The position numbers and the translations under genes are program-made. DNA of 57,971 nucleotides from NCBI GenBank assembly GCA_036384915.1, contig DASVLJ010000002.1:1-57971 (forward strand), given 5' to 3'. Below, one piece after another: positions 27,080 through 37,154 of this stretch. Below the pieces are notes generated by a model. The model did not search any database and was not told where the DNA came from. It saw nothing but the letters and a program-made list of their open reading frames with translations. Origin of the DNA: PKWO01 sp036384915 (GTDB taxonomy: Bacteria; Pseudomonadota; Gammaproteobacteria; Burkholderiales; Burkholderiaceae_D). Every line of letters starts with the position of its first letter. Positions within the stretch are counted from its first letter, which is position 1.

Positions 27080-28609
27080 TCAGTGCGCCATCGGCAGGCG
27101 GGAATGTTCGACTTGATGCAGCAAGTCGGACACCGAAACCTGCATGGCATCGGTGAGCGGCGCCGGATAGAGTCCGACGACCAGCACGCCGATGGCCAAC
27201 AGGCCGAGGATCAGGAATTCGCGTCCGTTCAAATCGAACAGTTCGGCCACGTGATGGTTCGTGATGGCGCCGAAGATCACGCGCTTGACCAGATACAGCG
27301 AATAGGCTGCGCCGAGAATCAAGGCCGTGGCGGCCAGCAGGCCGACCCAGAAATTCATCTGGATCGAACCGAGGATGACCATGAATTCACCGACGAAGCC
27401 CGAGGTGGCGGGCAAGCCGCAATTGGCCAGCGAGAACAGCACGAAGAAGGCGGCAAACTTAGGCATCTTGTTGATCACGCCGCCGTACTGGGCGATTTCA
27501 CGCGTATGCATGCGGTCGTACAGCACGCCGATGCAAAGGAACATGGCGCCCGAGACAAAGCCGTGCGAAATCATTTGCATGATGGCGCCCTGCATCGCCA
27601 TGTCGGACAACGCGAAAGTCTTGTCCAGGTCCGGCGTGCAGACGAAGAAACCGAGCGTGACGAAGCCCATGTGGGCGATCGAGGAGTAAGCCACCAGCTT
27701 CTTCATGTCGACCTGCACCAGCGCAACCAGGCCGACGTAGATCACGGCGATCAGCGAGAGCGCGATCATGAAGTTGGAATAATAGTGGCTGGCGTCCGGC
27801 GCGATCGGGAGCGAGAAACGCAGGAAGCCGTAGCCGCCGAGCTTCAGCATGATGGCAGCCAGCACCACGGAACCGCCGGTCGGCGCTTCCACGTGAGCAT
27901 CGGGCAACCATGTGTGGACCGGCCACATCGGCACCTTGACGGCGAAAGCCAGCAGGAAAGCCCAGAACAAATACTTTTGCACGTCGAGCGGCAAGTGCAG
28001 CATCTGCCAGGCGTGCAGGTCGAAGGTGCCCGACTTGCTGTACAGGTACAAAATGGCAACCAGGGTCAAGAGCGATCCGGCCAGCGTGTAAAGGAAGAAC
28101 TTGAACGCGGCATAGACGCGGTTCGCCCCGCCCCAGACGCCGATGATGATGTACATCGGGATCAGCGTGGCTTCGAAGAACACGTAGAACAGCAAGCCAT
28201 CCTGGGCGCAGAACACGCCGATCATGATGCCCGAGAGGATCAGGAAGGCGCCCATGTATTGGGCCACGCGCTTTTCGATCACTTCCCAACCGGCCAGCAC
28301 GACCAGAACGGTGATGAAGGCGGTCAGCGGAATGAACCACAGCGAGATGCCGTCGATGCCGAGCGAATAGCTGATGTGGAAGCGTTCGATCCAATTCAGC
28401 TTTTCGATGAATTGCATCCCATGCTGGGTATTGTCGAAATTGGTGATCAGCGGCAGCGTGACAAACATGCTGACGAGCGAGCCGACCAGGGCGATGGAGC
28501 GCGACAAGCCGGGATTGTCGTCACGGCCCAGGGCCAGTACCAGCACGCCGAACGCGATAGGTAGCCAGATCGCGAGGCTCAGGATATAGGGAATCGTTGG
28601 ATGCATCAT
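27080..28609 (-). CDS. nuoM: NADH-quinone oxidoreductase subunit M
   Basis: The 509-residue antiporter-like subunit is recognisable from EATLIPMYIIIGVWGGANR with the key channel glutamate, MWPVHTWLPDAHVEAPTGGS, and YSSIAHMGFVTLGFF. About 14 membrane segments are present and length matches the family (about 490-510). It sits between nuoL and nuoN in the standard order, 59 bp after the nuoL stop. Confidence 0.96.
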   Translation of the reverse strand: MMHPTIPYILSLAIWLPIAFGVLVLALGRDDNPGLSRSIALVGSLVSMFVTLPLITNFDNTQHGMQFIEKLNWIERFHISYSLGIDGISLWFIPLTAFITVLVVLAGWEVIEKRVAQYMGAFLILSGIMIGVFCAQDGLLFYVFFEATLIPMYIIIGVWGGANRVYAAFKFFLYTLAGSLLTLVAILYLYSKSGTFDLHAWQMLHLPLDVQKYLFWAFLLAFAVKVPMWPVHTWLPDAHVEAPTGGSVVLAAIMLKLGGYGFLRFSLPIAPDASHYYSNFMIALSLIAVIYVGLVALVQVDMKKLVAYSSIAHMGFVTLGFFVCTPDLDKTFALSDMAMQGAIMQMISHGFVSGAMFLCIGVLYDRMHTREIAQYGGVINKMPKFAAFFVLFSLANCGLPATSGFVGEFMVILGSIQMNFWVGLLAATALILGAAYSLYLVKRVIFGAITNHHVAELFDLNGREFLILGLLAIGVLVVGLYPAPLTDAMQVSVSDLLHQVEHSRLPMAH

Positions 28610-28668
28610 GGTTGCTATTGTTTTCGCGTCGAATTATTTGGCGGTCATCGGCAATATGCAGAGCATTC

Positions 28669-30750
28669 TCATTTCGAGAACATGGGCCACAACAGGAAAT
28701 AGGTGAGGAAACCACCCACGCCCAGGATCATCACGAACGCATAGTGATAAAGGTAGCCGGTCTGGAACACACGCGTGATGCGCGAGAACATGTCCACCAC
28801 GTGGGCGCTGCCGTTGATGATCAAGCCGTCGATCAAGCCCTTGTCGCCGACGTTCCACAGCCCGCCGCCGATCAGGCGTGCGCCCTTGGCGAACACGACT
28901 TCGTTGATCTTGTCCATGTAGTACTTGTTGTCGAGCAGCGTGTGCAGGAAACGGAACTTGTTGTAGAACCATTCAGGCACGCTGCGGTTGACCATGTAGC
29001 AGTAATAGGCGAACGCCACGCCTGCCAGCGCCAGGCCGAACGGCAGCGACAGGAAGGAATGCAAGCCCATGGACAGGGCACCGCCGAAGTCCTTCGACAG
29101 CTCTTCCATCGCGGGGTGGTTTTCCGCGACTTCGATGGCGCCCTTGAAGTAATCGCCGAACAGCATGGGCTTGATGGTCATGGCGCCGATGATGACCGAA
29201 GGAATGGCCAGCAAGACCAGCGGCAGCGTCACGACCAGGGGCGACTCGTGCGGCTTCTGGCCCGGAGCCAGGCCGTGGTGCTCGTGGTCGTCGTGGCCGT
29301 GGTCGTCATCGTGTGCATGCGCATCGGCATGCGAAGCGTGGGCATCATGGCCATGATCGTCATGCGCCTTGCCGAAACGCTCTTCGCCGTGGAACACCAG
29401 GAAGTACATGCGGAACGAATAGAAAGCGGTAACGAACACGCCGGCGATGACGGCGAAGTAGGCGAACTTGGCGCCGTACAGGTTCGATGCCTTGACCGCT
29501 TCGATGATGCTGTCCTTGGAATAGAAGCCCGAGAAGAACGGCGTGCCGATCAGGGCCAGCGAACCGAGCAGCGAGGTGATCCAGGTGATCTTCATGTACT
29601 TCCACAGGCCGCCCATGTTGCGGATATCCTGGTCGTGGTGCATGCCGATGATGACCGAACCCGCGCCGAGGAACAGCAAGGCCTTGAAGAAAGCGTGCGT
29701 CATCAGGTGGAATACGGCGACCGAGTAGGCCGATGCGCCGAGCGCAACCGTCATGTAACCGAGCTGCGACAGCGTGGAGTAAGCCACCACGCGCTTGATG
29801 TCGTTCTGGATCATGCCCATGAAGCCCATGAACAAGGCCGTGATGGCGCCGATGATCATGACGAAGGACAAGGCGGCGTCGGACATTTCGAACAGCGGCG
29901 ACATGCGCGAGACCATGAATATACCGGCCGTCACCATGGTGGCGGCGTGGATCAGCGCGGAAATCGGGGTCGGGCCTTCCATCGAATCGGGCAACCAGAC
30001 GTGCAGCGGGAACTGTGCCGACTTGCCCATGGCGCCGATGAACAGGCAAATGCAGGCAGCCGTGATCAACGATACGTTGGTACCGGGCAGCATGTATTGC
30101 AGCAGCGCGGACTTATGCTCGAACAATTCGGTGTAGTTCAGCGTGCCGCCGAAATGCAGCAACAGGCCGATGCCGAGGATGAAGCCGAAGTCGCCCACGC
30201 GGTTGACGAGGAAGGCTTTCATGTTGGCGAAGATCGCGGTCGGACGCGTGAACCAGAAACCGATCAAGAGGTAGGACACCAGGCCCACGGCTTCCCAGCC
30301 GAAGAACAGTTGCAGGAAGTTGTTGCTCATGACGAGCATCAGCATCGAGAACGTGAACAGCGAGATGTAGGCGAAGAAGCGGTTGTAGCCCGGGTCGTCC
30401 TGCATGTAGCCGATGGTGTAGATATGCACCATGAGCGAGACGAAGGTCACGACGCACATCATCATCGCCGTCAGGCTGTCGATCATGAAGCCGACTTCGA
30501 GCTTCAGGTTGCCGACGGTCATCCAGGTATAGACGGACTGGTTGAGCGTCTGGCCTTCCAGCACCGATTGCAGCGTCATCGCGGAAATGATGAGGGCGAT
30601 CAGCACACCGAGGATGGTGACGGTGTGCGAGACCTTGCGGCCGACCACATTGCCGAAGAAGCTGGTGCCGAACAGGCCGGCAATGGCGGCACCGGCCAGC
30701 GGCGCCAGCGGTACTGCGAGAAGTAGGTTAGCGTTGAGTTGCCCCGCCAT
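28669..30750 (-). CDS. nuoL: NADH-quinone oxidoreductase subunit L, with His/Asp-rich loop
   Basis: The 693-residue distal pump subunit shows FFGWEAVGLVSYLLIGFW, MGKSAQFPLHVWLPDSMEGP (about 241-260) and YSTLSQLGYMTVALG. It is longer than E. coli NuoL (613). Part of the excess is a hydrophilic insertion at about residues 463-492 with 12 His and 9 Asp in 30 positions (29275-29364), after the FYSFRMYFLVFHG segment. The reading frame stays intact, and NuoL otherwise has every conserved block, so this is a natural loop rather than damage. Whether the loop binds metal is unknown. Confidence 0.96.
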   Translation of the reverse strand: MAGQLNANLLLAVPLAPLAGAAIAGLFGTSFFGNVVGRKVSHTVTILGVLIALIISAMTLQSVLEGQTLNQSVYTWMTVGNLKLEVGFMIDSLTAMMMCVVTFVSLMVHIYTIGYMQDDPGYNRFFAYISLFTFSMLMLVMSNNFLQLFFGWEAVGLVSYLLIGFWFTRPTAIFANMKAFLVNRVGDFGFILGIGLLLHFGGTLNYTELFEHKSALLQYMLPGTNVSLITAACICLFIGAMGKSAQFPLHVWLPDSMEGPTPISALIHAATMVTAGIFMVSRMSPLFEMSDAALSFVMIIGAITALFMGFMGMIQNDIKRVVAYSTLSQLGYMTVALGASAYSVAVFHLMTHAFFKALLFLGAGSVIIGMHHDQDIRNMGGLWKYMKITWITSLLGSLALIGTPFFSGFYSKDSIIEAVKASNLYGAKFAYFAVIAGVFVTAFYSFRMYFLVFHGEERFGKAHDDHGHDAHASHADAHAHDDDHGHDDHEHHGLAPGQKPHESPLVVTLPLVLLAIPSVIIGAMTIKPMLFGDYFKGAIEVAENHPAMEELSKDFGGALSMGLHSFLSLPFGLALAGVAFAYYCYMVNRSVPEWFYNKFRFLHTLLDNKYYMDKINEVVFAKGARLIGGGLWNVGDKGLIDGLIINGSAHVVDMFSRITRVFQTGYLYHYAFVMILGVGGFLTYFLLWPMFSK

Positions 30751-30815
30751 GATGATCCTTGTCCTATTTCAGGTATTTTTTATACGGTGACGCCGCGCGT
30801 CTTTGGTACCGCTTC

Positions 30816-31124
30816 TTAATTCTTCAAGCTATCCAGGTCTTCCACGTTGATGGTGTCCAGGTTACGGAACAGCACCACGAGGATGGCCAAGCCGATCGCC
30901 GATTCCGCCGCCGCAACGGTCAGGATGAAGAAGACGAAAATCTGCCCTGCCGCGTCGCCCAGGTAATGCGAGAACGCGACGAAATTCAGGTTCACCGCCA
31001 ACAGCATCAATTCGATCGCCATCAAGAGCACGATGATGTTCTTGCGGTTCAGGAAGATGCCGACGATGGAAATGGCAAACAGGATGGCGCCGAGGATCAG
31101 GTAATGCGAAAGTGTCAGATTCAC
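30816..31124 (-). CDS. nuoK: NADH-quinone oxidoreductase subunit K
   Basis: The 102-residue, three-helix membrane subunit (MrpC-like) carries the conserved glutamate in LLMAIELMLLAVNLNFVAFS and a second in AAAESAIGLAI. Length is standard. It lies between nuoJ and nuoL with 10 bp to nuoJ. Confidence 0.96.
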   Translation of the reverse strand: MNLTLSHYLILGAILFAISIVGIFLNRKNIIVLLMAIELMLLAVNLNFVAFSHYLGDAAGQIFVFFILTVAAAESAIGLAILVVLFRNLDTINVEDLDSLKN

Positions 31125-31134
31125 GGGAGTCTCC

Positions 31135-31779
31135 TTATTTCTTGTCCGCAGCCGCCGCTTCAGCAGCCGGGGCGTCCGCTACGGGGCGCGTCGATTCGGC
31201 TTGCATCTTGACGATGCGCAGGCGGTCCGTGGACTTGACCTTGACCGCATCGCCCGGCGCGAAGTACTTGGTGTCCTTGCGGCGGCGCATCGTCAGCGCC
31301 ACGGCGGCAATGATGGCGACCAGCAGGATCACGGCGGCGATTTCAAACGGGTACATGTATTGCGTATACAGCACCTTGCCCAGTTCCTTGGTCAGGCCGA
31401 CGGTGGCGCCGGCTGGCGATGCCTGGGCATCCATTTCCCAGAACCCGCGCATCATGACGGCCGACATTTCGAACACGATCAAGAGACCGACCGGCACGCC
31501 GACCCAGGCGCTCTTCCAGAATCCTTCGCGCAGCTTCTCCATGTCGATGTCCAACATCATCACCACGAAGAGGAACAGCACCATGACCGCACCGACGTAG
31601 ACCAGCACCAGGACGATAGCCAGGAATTCGGCTTGCAGCAGCATCCAGATGGCGGAGCCGGTGAAGAAGGTCAACACCAGGTAAAGGGCCGCATGCACCG
31701 GATTGCGGTCGGTGATGACGCGTAACGCGGCGAACACCATGATCACCGAGAACACGTAGAACAATATTGTTTTATCCAT
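31135..31779 (-). CDS. nuoJ: NADH-quinone oxidoreductase subunit J
   Basis: The 214-residue membrane subunit shows five hydrophobic segments with ALYLVLTFFTGSAIWMLL and LVLVYVGAVMVLFLFVVMML, the family signature near the E-channel. It ends in a charged then Ala-rich tail (about 180-214, ending AAAADKK) of low complexity. Order and length fit complex I operons of betaproteobacteria. Confidence 0.95.
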   Translation of the reverse strand: MDKTILFYVFSVIMVFAALRVITDRNPVHAALYLVLTFFTGSAIWMLLQAEFLAIVLVLVYVGAVMVLFLFVVMMLDIDMEKLREGFWKSAWVGVPVGLLIVFEMSAVMMRGFWEMDAQASPAGATVGLTKELGKVLYTQYMYPFEIAAVILLVAIIAAVALTMRRRKDTKYFAPGDAVKVKSTDRLRIVKMQAESTRPVADAPAAEAAAADKK

Positions 31780-31815
31780 AAATTCGACAGACGATTGAAT
31801 GTTTCTGCAATCCGA

Positions 31816-32304
31816 TCAGCGGTAAGCCGCATCCTCTTCGCGGGCAGCGGCGATCTCTTTCTCGTAGCGGTCACCCACGGCGAGCAGCATTTCCTTGGTG
31901 AAGTACAGGTCGCCGCGCTTTTCACCGTGGTATTCGAGCACGTGGGTTTCGACGATGGAATCGACCGGGCACGATTCTTCGCAGAAGCCGCAGAAGATGC
32001 ACTTGGTCAGATCGATGTCGTAACGCGTGGTGCGGCGCGAACCGTCGGCGCGCTGGTCCGATTCGATCGTGATTGCCATCGCGGGGCAAACGGCTTCGCA
32101 CAGTTTGCAGGCAATGCAGCGTTCTTCGCCGTTGGGATAGCGGCGCAGCGCGTGCAAGCCGCGGAAACGCGGCGACTGCGGCGTCTTTTCCTCGGGGAAT
32201 TGCACCGTGATCTTGCGCGCGAACATGTAGCGGCCGGTCAGCGCCAAGCCCTTGATGAACTCGCGCAGCAGCAAGCTGTTAAAAAAATCCTTGATGGCTT
32301 CCAT
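31816..32304 (-). CDS. nuoI: NADH-quinone oxidoreductase subunit I
   Basis: The 162-residue ferredoxin-like subunit carries clusters N6a and N6b. Two CxxCxxCxxxCP motifs are present: CIACKLCEAVCP and CIFCGFCEESCP. The N-terminus MEAIKDFFNSLLLREF and the RGLHALRRYPNGEERC block are typical of proteobacterial NuoI. It transfers electrons from NuoG to NuoB. It lies 99 bp after nuoH. Confidence 0.97.
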   Translation of the reverse strand: MEAIKDFFNSLLLREFIKGLALTGRYMFARKITVQFPEEKTPQSPRFRGLHALRRYPNGEERCIACKLCEAVCPAMAITIESDQRADGSRRTTRYDIDLTKCIFCGFCEESCPVDSIVETHVLEYHGEKRGDLYFTKEMLLAVGDRYEKEIAAAREEDAAYR

Positions 32305-32403
32305 TTTCCTTAGCCCTTAAGCTTTGCTTCTTGCATGGGCAGCGGCGATAACTCCCCTGCCCTATCCATGTATTCCGGGCCGCACTTCAAGTACGGCACC
32401 TCG

Positions 32404-33477
32404 TCAATGCCAGATATTCCACGGCGTCTGCATCCACGCCGCCACGATCAGCAAATAAGCCAGCATCAGCGGGATGAACACTTTCCAGCCCAAACGCATG
32501 ATCTGGTCGTAGCGGTAACGCGGGAACGAAGCACGCGCCCAGATGAACATCGTCACCACCAGGAAGGTCTTGATGCCGAGCCAGATCCAGCCCGGGATGA
32601 AGCCGAGAATGGACAGCGGCGCAGCCCAGCCGCCAAGGAACAGCAGCGACGCGACCAGCGAAATCAGGATCATGTTGGCGTATTCGGACAGGTAGAACAT
32701 CGCGAACGACATGCCCGAATATTCGATCATGTGGCCGGCCACGATTTCCGATTCGCCTTCCACCACGTCGAACGGGTGGCGGTTGGTTTCGGCGATGCCC
32801 GAAACCACGTAGACCACGAACACCGGCAAAAGCGGCAGCCAGTTCCAGGAGAACAGGTTCAAGCCATGCTCGGCGCCGAAGCCCTTCGATTGTTCCATCA
32901 CGATATCGGTCAGGTTCAGGCTGCCCGACACCAGCAACACGATCACCAGCGCGAAGCCCATGGCGATTTCATAGGACACCATTTGTGCCGAAGCGCGCAT
33001 AGCGCCGAGGAAGGCGTACTTCGAATTCGACGCCCAGCCGGCGATGATGATGCCGTAGACTTCCATCGAGGTCATTGCCATCAAGAGCAGCAAGCCGGCG
33101 TTCACGTTGGCCAGCGCAACTTCCGGGCCGAACGGGATCACCACCCAGGCCGCCAGCGAAGGCATGATGGTCATGACAGGAGCCAGCACGAACAAGGCCT
33201 TGTTGGCACGGCTCGGGACGACGATTTCCTTGAACAGGAGCTTCAAGCCGTCGGCGATGGGCTGGAACAAGCCCAGCGGGCCCACGCGGTTCGGGCCGAG
33301 ACGGATATGCATCCAGCCGATGGCCTTGCGCTCCCACAGCGTCAGGTAAGCCACCGCGCCCATCAGGGGGGCAACGACGATGACGATCTTGACCAGGTTC
33401 CACAGGATGGGCCACACAAATGCGCCAAAGAACGACAGGCCGAATTCGTGAATGTTCAGCAAGACTTGATCCATCAT
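32404..33477 (-). CDS. nuoH: NADH-quinone oxidoreductase subunit H
   Basis: The 357-residue membrane subunit lines the quinone chamber. It shows RLGPNRVGPLGLFQPIADG, the ETNRHPFDVVEGESEIVAG loop and about eight hydrophobic segments. Its ATG ATG start overlaps the nuoG stop (ATGA), so translation is coupled; the second ATG is an alternative start. Confidence 0.96.
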   Translation of the reverse strand: MMDQVLLNIHEFGLSFFGAFVWPILWNLVKIVIVVAPLMGAVAYLTLWERKAIGWMHIRLGPNRVGPLGLFQPIADGLKLLFKEIVVPSRANKALFVLAPVMTIMPSLAAWVVIPFGPEVALANVNAGLLLLMAMTSMEVYGIIIAGWASNSKYAFLGAMRASAQMVSYEIAMGFALVIVLLVSGSLNLTDIVMEQSKGFGAEHGLNLFSWNWLPLLPVFVVYVVSGIAETNRHPFDVVEGESEIVAGHMIEYSGMSFAMFYLSEYANMILISLVASLLFLGGWAAPLSILGFIPGWIWLGIKTFLVVTMFIWARASFPRYRYDQIMRLGWKVFIPLMLAYLLIVAAWMQTPWNIWH

Positions 33478-35810
33478 GCACGCTCCACGGTGATGGCGCC
33501 GAACATCGCACCGAGCGCGGCAGTCGAGGCATGGGCCGCGGCAACGCGCACGACGTTGTCGGGCAATTTCTTGTCGATGGCGGCGGCAAGCACGGCGCTG
33601 CCGCTGCCCTGCTTGAGGCGCACTTGCGCGCCGTCGGCAATACCGAGCTTTTCAGCCAGTGCGGCGGATAGGTGAGCCTTCGGCGCCTGTGCATCGGCAG
33701 TCAGCTGGAGCGACTCAGCGCGGCGCACCACGCCGTCGGTCGAGTAGATCGGCACGTCGGCCACGCGCTCCAGATCGCCGGAAGCGGCTGGCGCGGCGTG
33801 CAGGATCAGCGTCGTGTGGTTGTTCAGGTGCGCCGTCAGGTTGGCCTCGGAGAGATCGCCGCAAGCGAGCACTTCGTTACGGACCGCTTCCGAAGTCTCA
33901 TAATCGAAACCGTCGAGTTCGAGCAGGTTGCCGAGCACGCGCAGCACTTTCCAGCCCGGGCGCGAATCGCCTGCCGGGCGCACTGTGCCGTTGAAGCTTT
34001 GTGCGCGGCCTTCGCAGTTGACGAAGGTGCCCGAGGTTTCGGTGAACGGGGTAATCGGCAGCATCACGTCGGCGTATTCCGCGCCATGCTGGAACGGCGA
34101 CATCACGACCACCATCTCGGCGGCGTCCAATGCGGCACGTGCGGCTTGGGGGTTGGCGCTGTCGAATTCCGGTTCGGCATTCAACAGGATGTAGGCCTTG
34201 CGCGGCTGGGCGAACATCCGGGCCGCGTTGGCGCCCTCCTCGCCCGGTGTGGCCTTGGCCAGATAACCGCCTACCGTATTGGCAGCCTCGGTCAAGTAGC
34301 CGAGGTGCGCGCCGGTATTGTGCGCGATCCATTGCGCTGCGACATGCAATTGCGACGCTTGCGGATGCTGTGCCGCGGCGTTGCCGAGCAAGACAGCCTT
34401 TTGTTCGCCGGACAGCAGGCTTTCTGCGGTCTTCTTGGCAGCGTCCGAAGGCGTGATGTTTTCGTAGCCGGCAGGAGCGGCAATGCCCTTGGCCGCAGCC
34501 ACGGCGGCGATCACTTCGCCCAAGGCAGCGAGCCAGGCCGACGGAGCCTTGATCATCTTGTTCGCCACCGGCATGAGCAGATCATCGTCAGTCGCGTGCA
34601 GCACGCTGACCTTGGCGCCGGACTTGACCGCCTGGCGCAGGCGTGCGGCCAACAGCGGATGATCCTTGCGCAGGAAAGAGCCGATGACGAAGGCACGGTT
34701 GAGCTTGCCGAAATCGGCAATCGACATGCCGAGCCACGGGGTGACTTTCCCATCGAGCGTGAAATCGCTTTGGCGTGTGCGGAAGTCGACATTGTCCGAA
34801 CCCATGCCGCGCATCAGCTTTTGCAGCAGCGACAGTTCTTCCAGCGTCGAATTCGGTGCCGCCAGGGCAGCCAGCGCATTGGCGCCGTGCTCGTGGCGGA
34901 TGTTGCGCAAGCCGTGCGCGACGTATTCGAGCGCGGTCTGCCAATCGGTCTCAACCCACTTGCCGTCTTGCTTCAACATCGGCTTGGTCAGGCGCTCGGC
35001 GCTGTTGACGCCTTCGTAGGAGAAGCGGTCCTTGTCCGAGATCCAGCAATCGTTGATGTCGGCGTTTTCCAGCGGCAGCACGCGCATCACCTTGCCGTTC
35101 TTGACCTGCACGATCAGGTTGGAGCCGAGGCCGTCATGGGCGCTGACCGACTTGCGGCGTTGCAGTTCCCAGGTACGGGCGCTGTAGCGGAACGGCTTCG
35201 AGGTCAAGGCGCCGACCGGGCACAGATCGATCATGTTGCCCGACAGTTCGGAGTCGACCGTCTTGCCGACAAACGACGTGATCTCGGAATGCTCGCCGCG
35301 GCCCAGCATGCCGAATTCCATCACGCCGGCGATTTCCTGGCCGAAGCGGACGCAGCGCGTGCAGTGGATGCAGCGCGTCATTTCCTTCATCGAAATCAGC
35401 GGACCGACTTCCTTCGGGGGCACTACGCGCTTTTCTTCCTGGTAGCGCGAAGCAGAGCCGCCATAGCCGACCGCCAAGTCTTGCAGCTGGCATTCGCCGC
35501 CCTGGTCGCAGATCGGGCAATCGAGCGGGTGATTGATGAGCAGGAACTCCATCACGCTCTTTTGTGCCTTGACGGCCTTGTCGCTGTGCGTGCGCACGAT
35601 CATGCCGTTGGTCACGGGCGTGGCGCAGGCGGGTAGCGGCTTGGGAGCCTTTTCAACCTCGACCAGGCACATGCGGCAGTTGGCCGCGATCGACAATTTC
35701 TTGTGATAGCAGAAGTGCGGGATGTAGGTGCCGAGCTTGTTGGCGGCATCCATCACCATACTGCCTTCCAGCACTTCGACTTTTTTGCCGTCTATTTCGA
35801 TTTCAACCAT
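33474..35810 (-). CDS. nuoG: NADH-quinone oxidoreductase subunit G
   Basis: The 778-residue peripheral subunit begins with a [2Fe-2S] ferredoxin domain (CYHKKLSIAANCRMCLVEVE). A histidine-cysteine cluster site (HPLDCPICDQGGECQLQD) and CxxCxxC motif sequence (RCIHCTRCVRFGQEI) follow, then a molybdopterin-type domain without molybdenum function. It moves electrons from NuoF/E toward NuoI. Length fits betaproteobacterial NuoG. The C-terminal domain is Ala-rich. It overlaps nuoH by 4 bp. Confidence 0.96.
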   Translation of the reverse strand: MVEIEIDGKKVEVLEGSMVMDAANKLGTYIPHFCYHKKLSIAANCRMCLVEVEKAPKPLPACATPVTNGMIVRTHSDKAVKAQKSVMEFLLINHPLDCPICDQGGECQLQDLAVGYGGSASRYQEEKRVVPPKEVGPLISMKEMTRCIHCTRCVRFGQEIAGVMEFGMLGRGEHSEITSFVGKTVDSELSGNMIDLCPVGALTSKPFRYSARTWELQRRKSVSAHDGLGSNLIVQVKNGKVMRVLPLENADINDCWISDKDRFSYEGVNSAERLTKPMLKQDGKWVETDWQTALEYVAHGLRNIRHEHGANALAALAAPNSTLEELSLLQKLMRGMGSDNVDFRTRQSDFTLDGKVTPWLGMSIADFGKLNRAFVIGSFLRKDHPLLAARLRQAVKSGAKVSVLHATDDDLLMPVANKMIKAPSAWLAALGEVIAAVAAAKGIAAPAGYENITPSDAAKKTAESLLSGEQKAVLLGNAAAQHPQASQLHVAAQWIAHNTGAHLGYLTEAANTVGGYLAKATPGEEGANAARMFAQPRKAYILLNAEPEFDSANPQAARAALDAAEMVVVMSPFQHGAEYADVMLPITPFTETSGTFVNCEGRAQSFNGTVRPAGDSRPGWKVLRVLGNLLELDGFDYETSEAVRNEVLACGDLSEANLTAHLNNHTTLILHAAPAASGDLERVADVPIYSTDGVVRRAESLQLTADAQAPKAHLSAALAEKLGIADGAQVRLKQGSGSAVLAAAIDKKLPDNVVRVAAAHASTAALGAMFGAITVERA

Positions 35811-35858
35811 GGCTTTGTGCCCAAGTATTCTTTCAATTCAGTTCTTCAACAACGCTGC

Positions 35859-37154
35859 TTACATATACGTCGGCACGAGGCAGTGCTTGTGCTCGATGTG
35901 GTAGGCGAACTCGTCGCGGAAATTCTTGACGAAGGCGCGCACCGGCATCGCCGCCGCATCGCCCAGTGCGCAAATCGTGCGGCCCTGGATGTTGTCGGCA
36001 ATGTTGTTCAACAGGTCGAGGTCTTCCGGGCGCCCCTGGCCGTGTTCGATACGGTGCACCATGCGATACAGCCAGCCCGTGCCCTCGCGGCAAGGCGTGC
36101 ACTGGCCGCACGATTCTTCGAAGTAGAAATAGGACAGGCGCAGCAGCGACTTGACCATGCAGCGCGTCTCGTCCATCACGATGATGGCGCCCGAACCGAG
36201 CATGGAGCCGGCCTTGGCGATCGAATCGTAATCGAGATCGGTCTGCATCATGGTGTCGCCGACGATCACCGGCGCGGATGAGCCGCCGGGAATGACCGCC
36301 TTGATCTTCTTGCCACCGCGCATGCCGCCGGCCAGTTCGAGGAACTTGGCGAACGGCGTGCCGAGCGGCACTTCATAGTTGCCGGGACGCTCGACGTCGC
36401 CCGAGATCGAGAAGATCTTGGTGCCGCCGTTGTTGGGCTTGCCCAGCGCCGCATAAGCCTCGCCGCCCATCTTGAAGATGAAGGGAACCGCAGCGAAGGT
36501 TTCGGTATTGTTGATCGTGGTTGGCTTGCCGTACAGACCGAAGCTGGCCGGGAACGGCGGCTTGAAGCGCGGCTGCCCCTTCTTGCCTTCGAGCGATTCC
36601 AGCAACGCGGTTTCTTCGCCGCAGATGTAGGCGCCGTAACCGTGATGTGCATGCAGCTGGAAATTGAAGCCGCTGCCGCAGATGTTGTCGCCCAGGAAGC
36701 CGGCGGCGCGCGCCTCTTCCAGCGCGTCTTCAAAGCGCTCGTACACATCCCAGATCTCTCCGTGGATGTAGTTGTAGCCCACCGTGATGCCCATGGCGTA
36801 AGCGCCGATAGCCATGCCTTCGATCAGCGAATGGGGGTTGTAGCGCAGGATGTCGCGGTCCTTGAATGTGCCGGGTTCGCCTTCGTCGGAATTGCAGACG
36901 AGGTATTTCTGGCCCGGGAAGGAGCGCGGCATGAAGCTCCACTTCAAGCCGGTCGGAAAGCCCGCGCCGCCGCGGCCGCGCAGGGACGATGCCTTCAATT
37001 CGGCAATGACTTGTTCCGGCGTGATCTTTTCGGTCAGGATGCGCTTCAACTGTTCATAGCCACCGCGCTTGACGTAGTCGGCCAAGTGCCAGTTGTTGCC
37101 GTCGAGGCCGGCCAGGATCAGCGGATTGATGTGACGATCGTGCAGGGAAGTCAT
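35859..37154 (-). CDS. nuoF: NADH-quinone oxidoreductase subunit F (NADH-binding)
   Basis: The 431-residue NADH dehydrogenase subunit binds FMN, NADH and the N3 [4Fe-4S] cluster. Motifs are the NADH-binding RGRGGAGFPTGLKW, the FMN-binding NSDEGEPGTFKDRD and GAYICGEETALLES, and the cluster ligands ESCGQCTPCREG with a distal cysteine in ICALGDAAAMP. I used the ATG of MTSLHDRHINPL, which overlaps the nuoE stop by 4 bp; the upstream frame continuation is only nuoE read in another frame. Confidence 0.96.
   Translation of the reverse strand: MTSLHDRHINPLILAGLDGNNWHLADYVKRGGYEQLKRILTEKITPEQVIAELKASSLRGRGGAGFPTGLKWSFMPRSFPGQKYLVCNSDEGEPGTFKDRDILRYNPHSLIEGMAIGAYAMGITVGYNYIHGEIWDVYERFEDALEEARAAGFLGDNICGSGFNFQLHAHHGYGAYICGEETALLESLEGKKGQPRFKPPFPASFGLYGKPTTINNTETFAAVPFIFKMGGEAYAALGKPNNGGTKIFSISGDVERPGNYEVPLGTPFAKFLELAGGMRGGKKIKAVIPGGSSAPVIVGDTMMQTDLDYDSIAKAGSMLGSGAIIVMDETRCMVKSLLRLSYFYFEESCGQCTPCREGTGWLYRMVHRIEHGQGRPEDLDLLNNIADNIQGRTICALGDAAAMPVRAFVKNFRDEFAYHIEHKHCLVPTYM

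Noticed and set aside
28597..30726. 709-codon plus-strand frame opposite nuoL
   Set aside because: Antisense of a conserved membrane protein; the charged, His-rich translation is the expected reverse image of hydrophobic codons.
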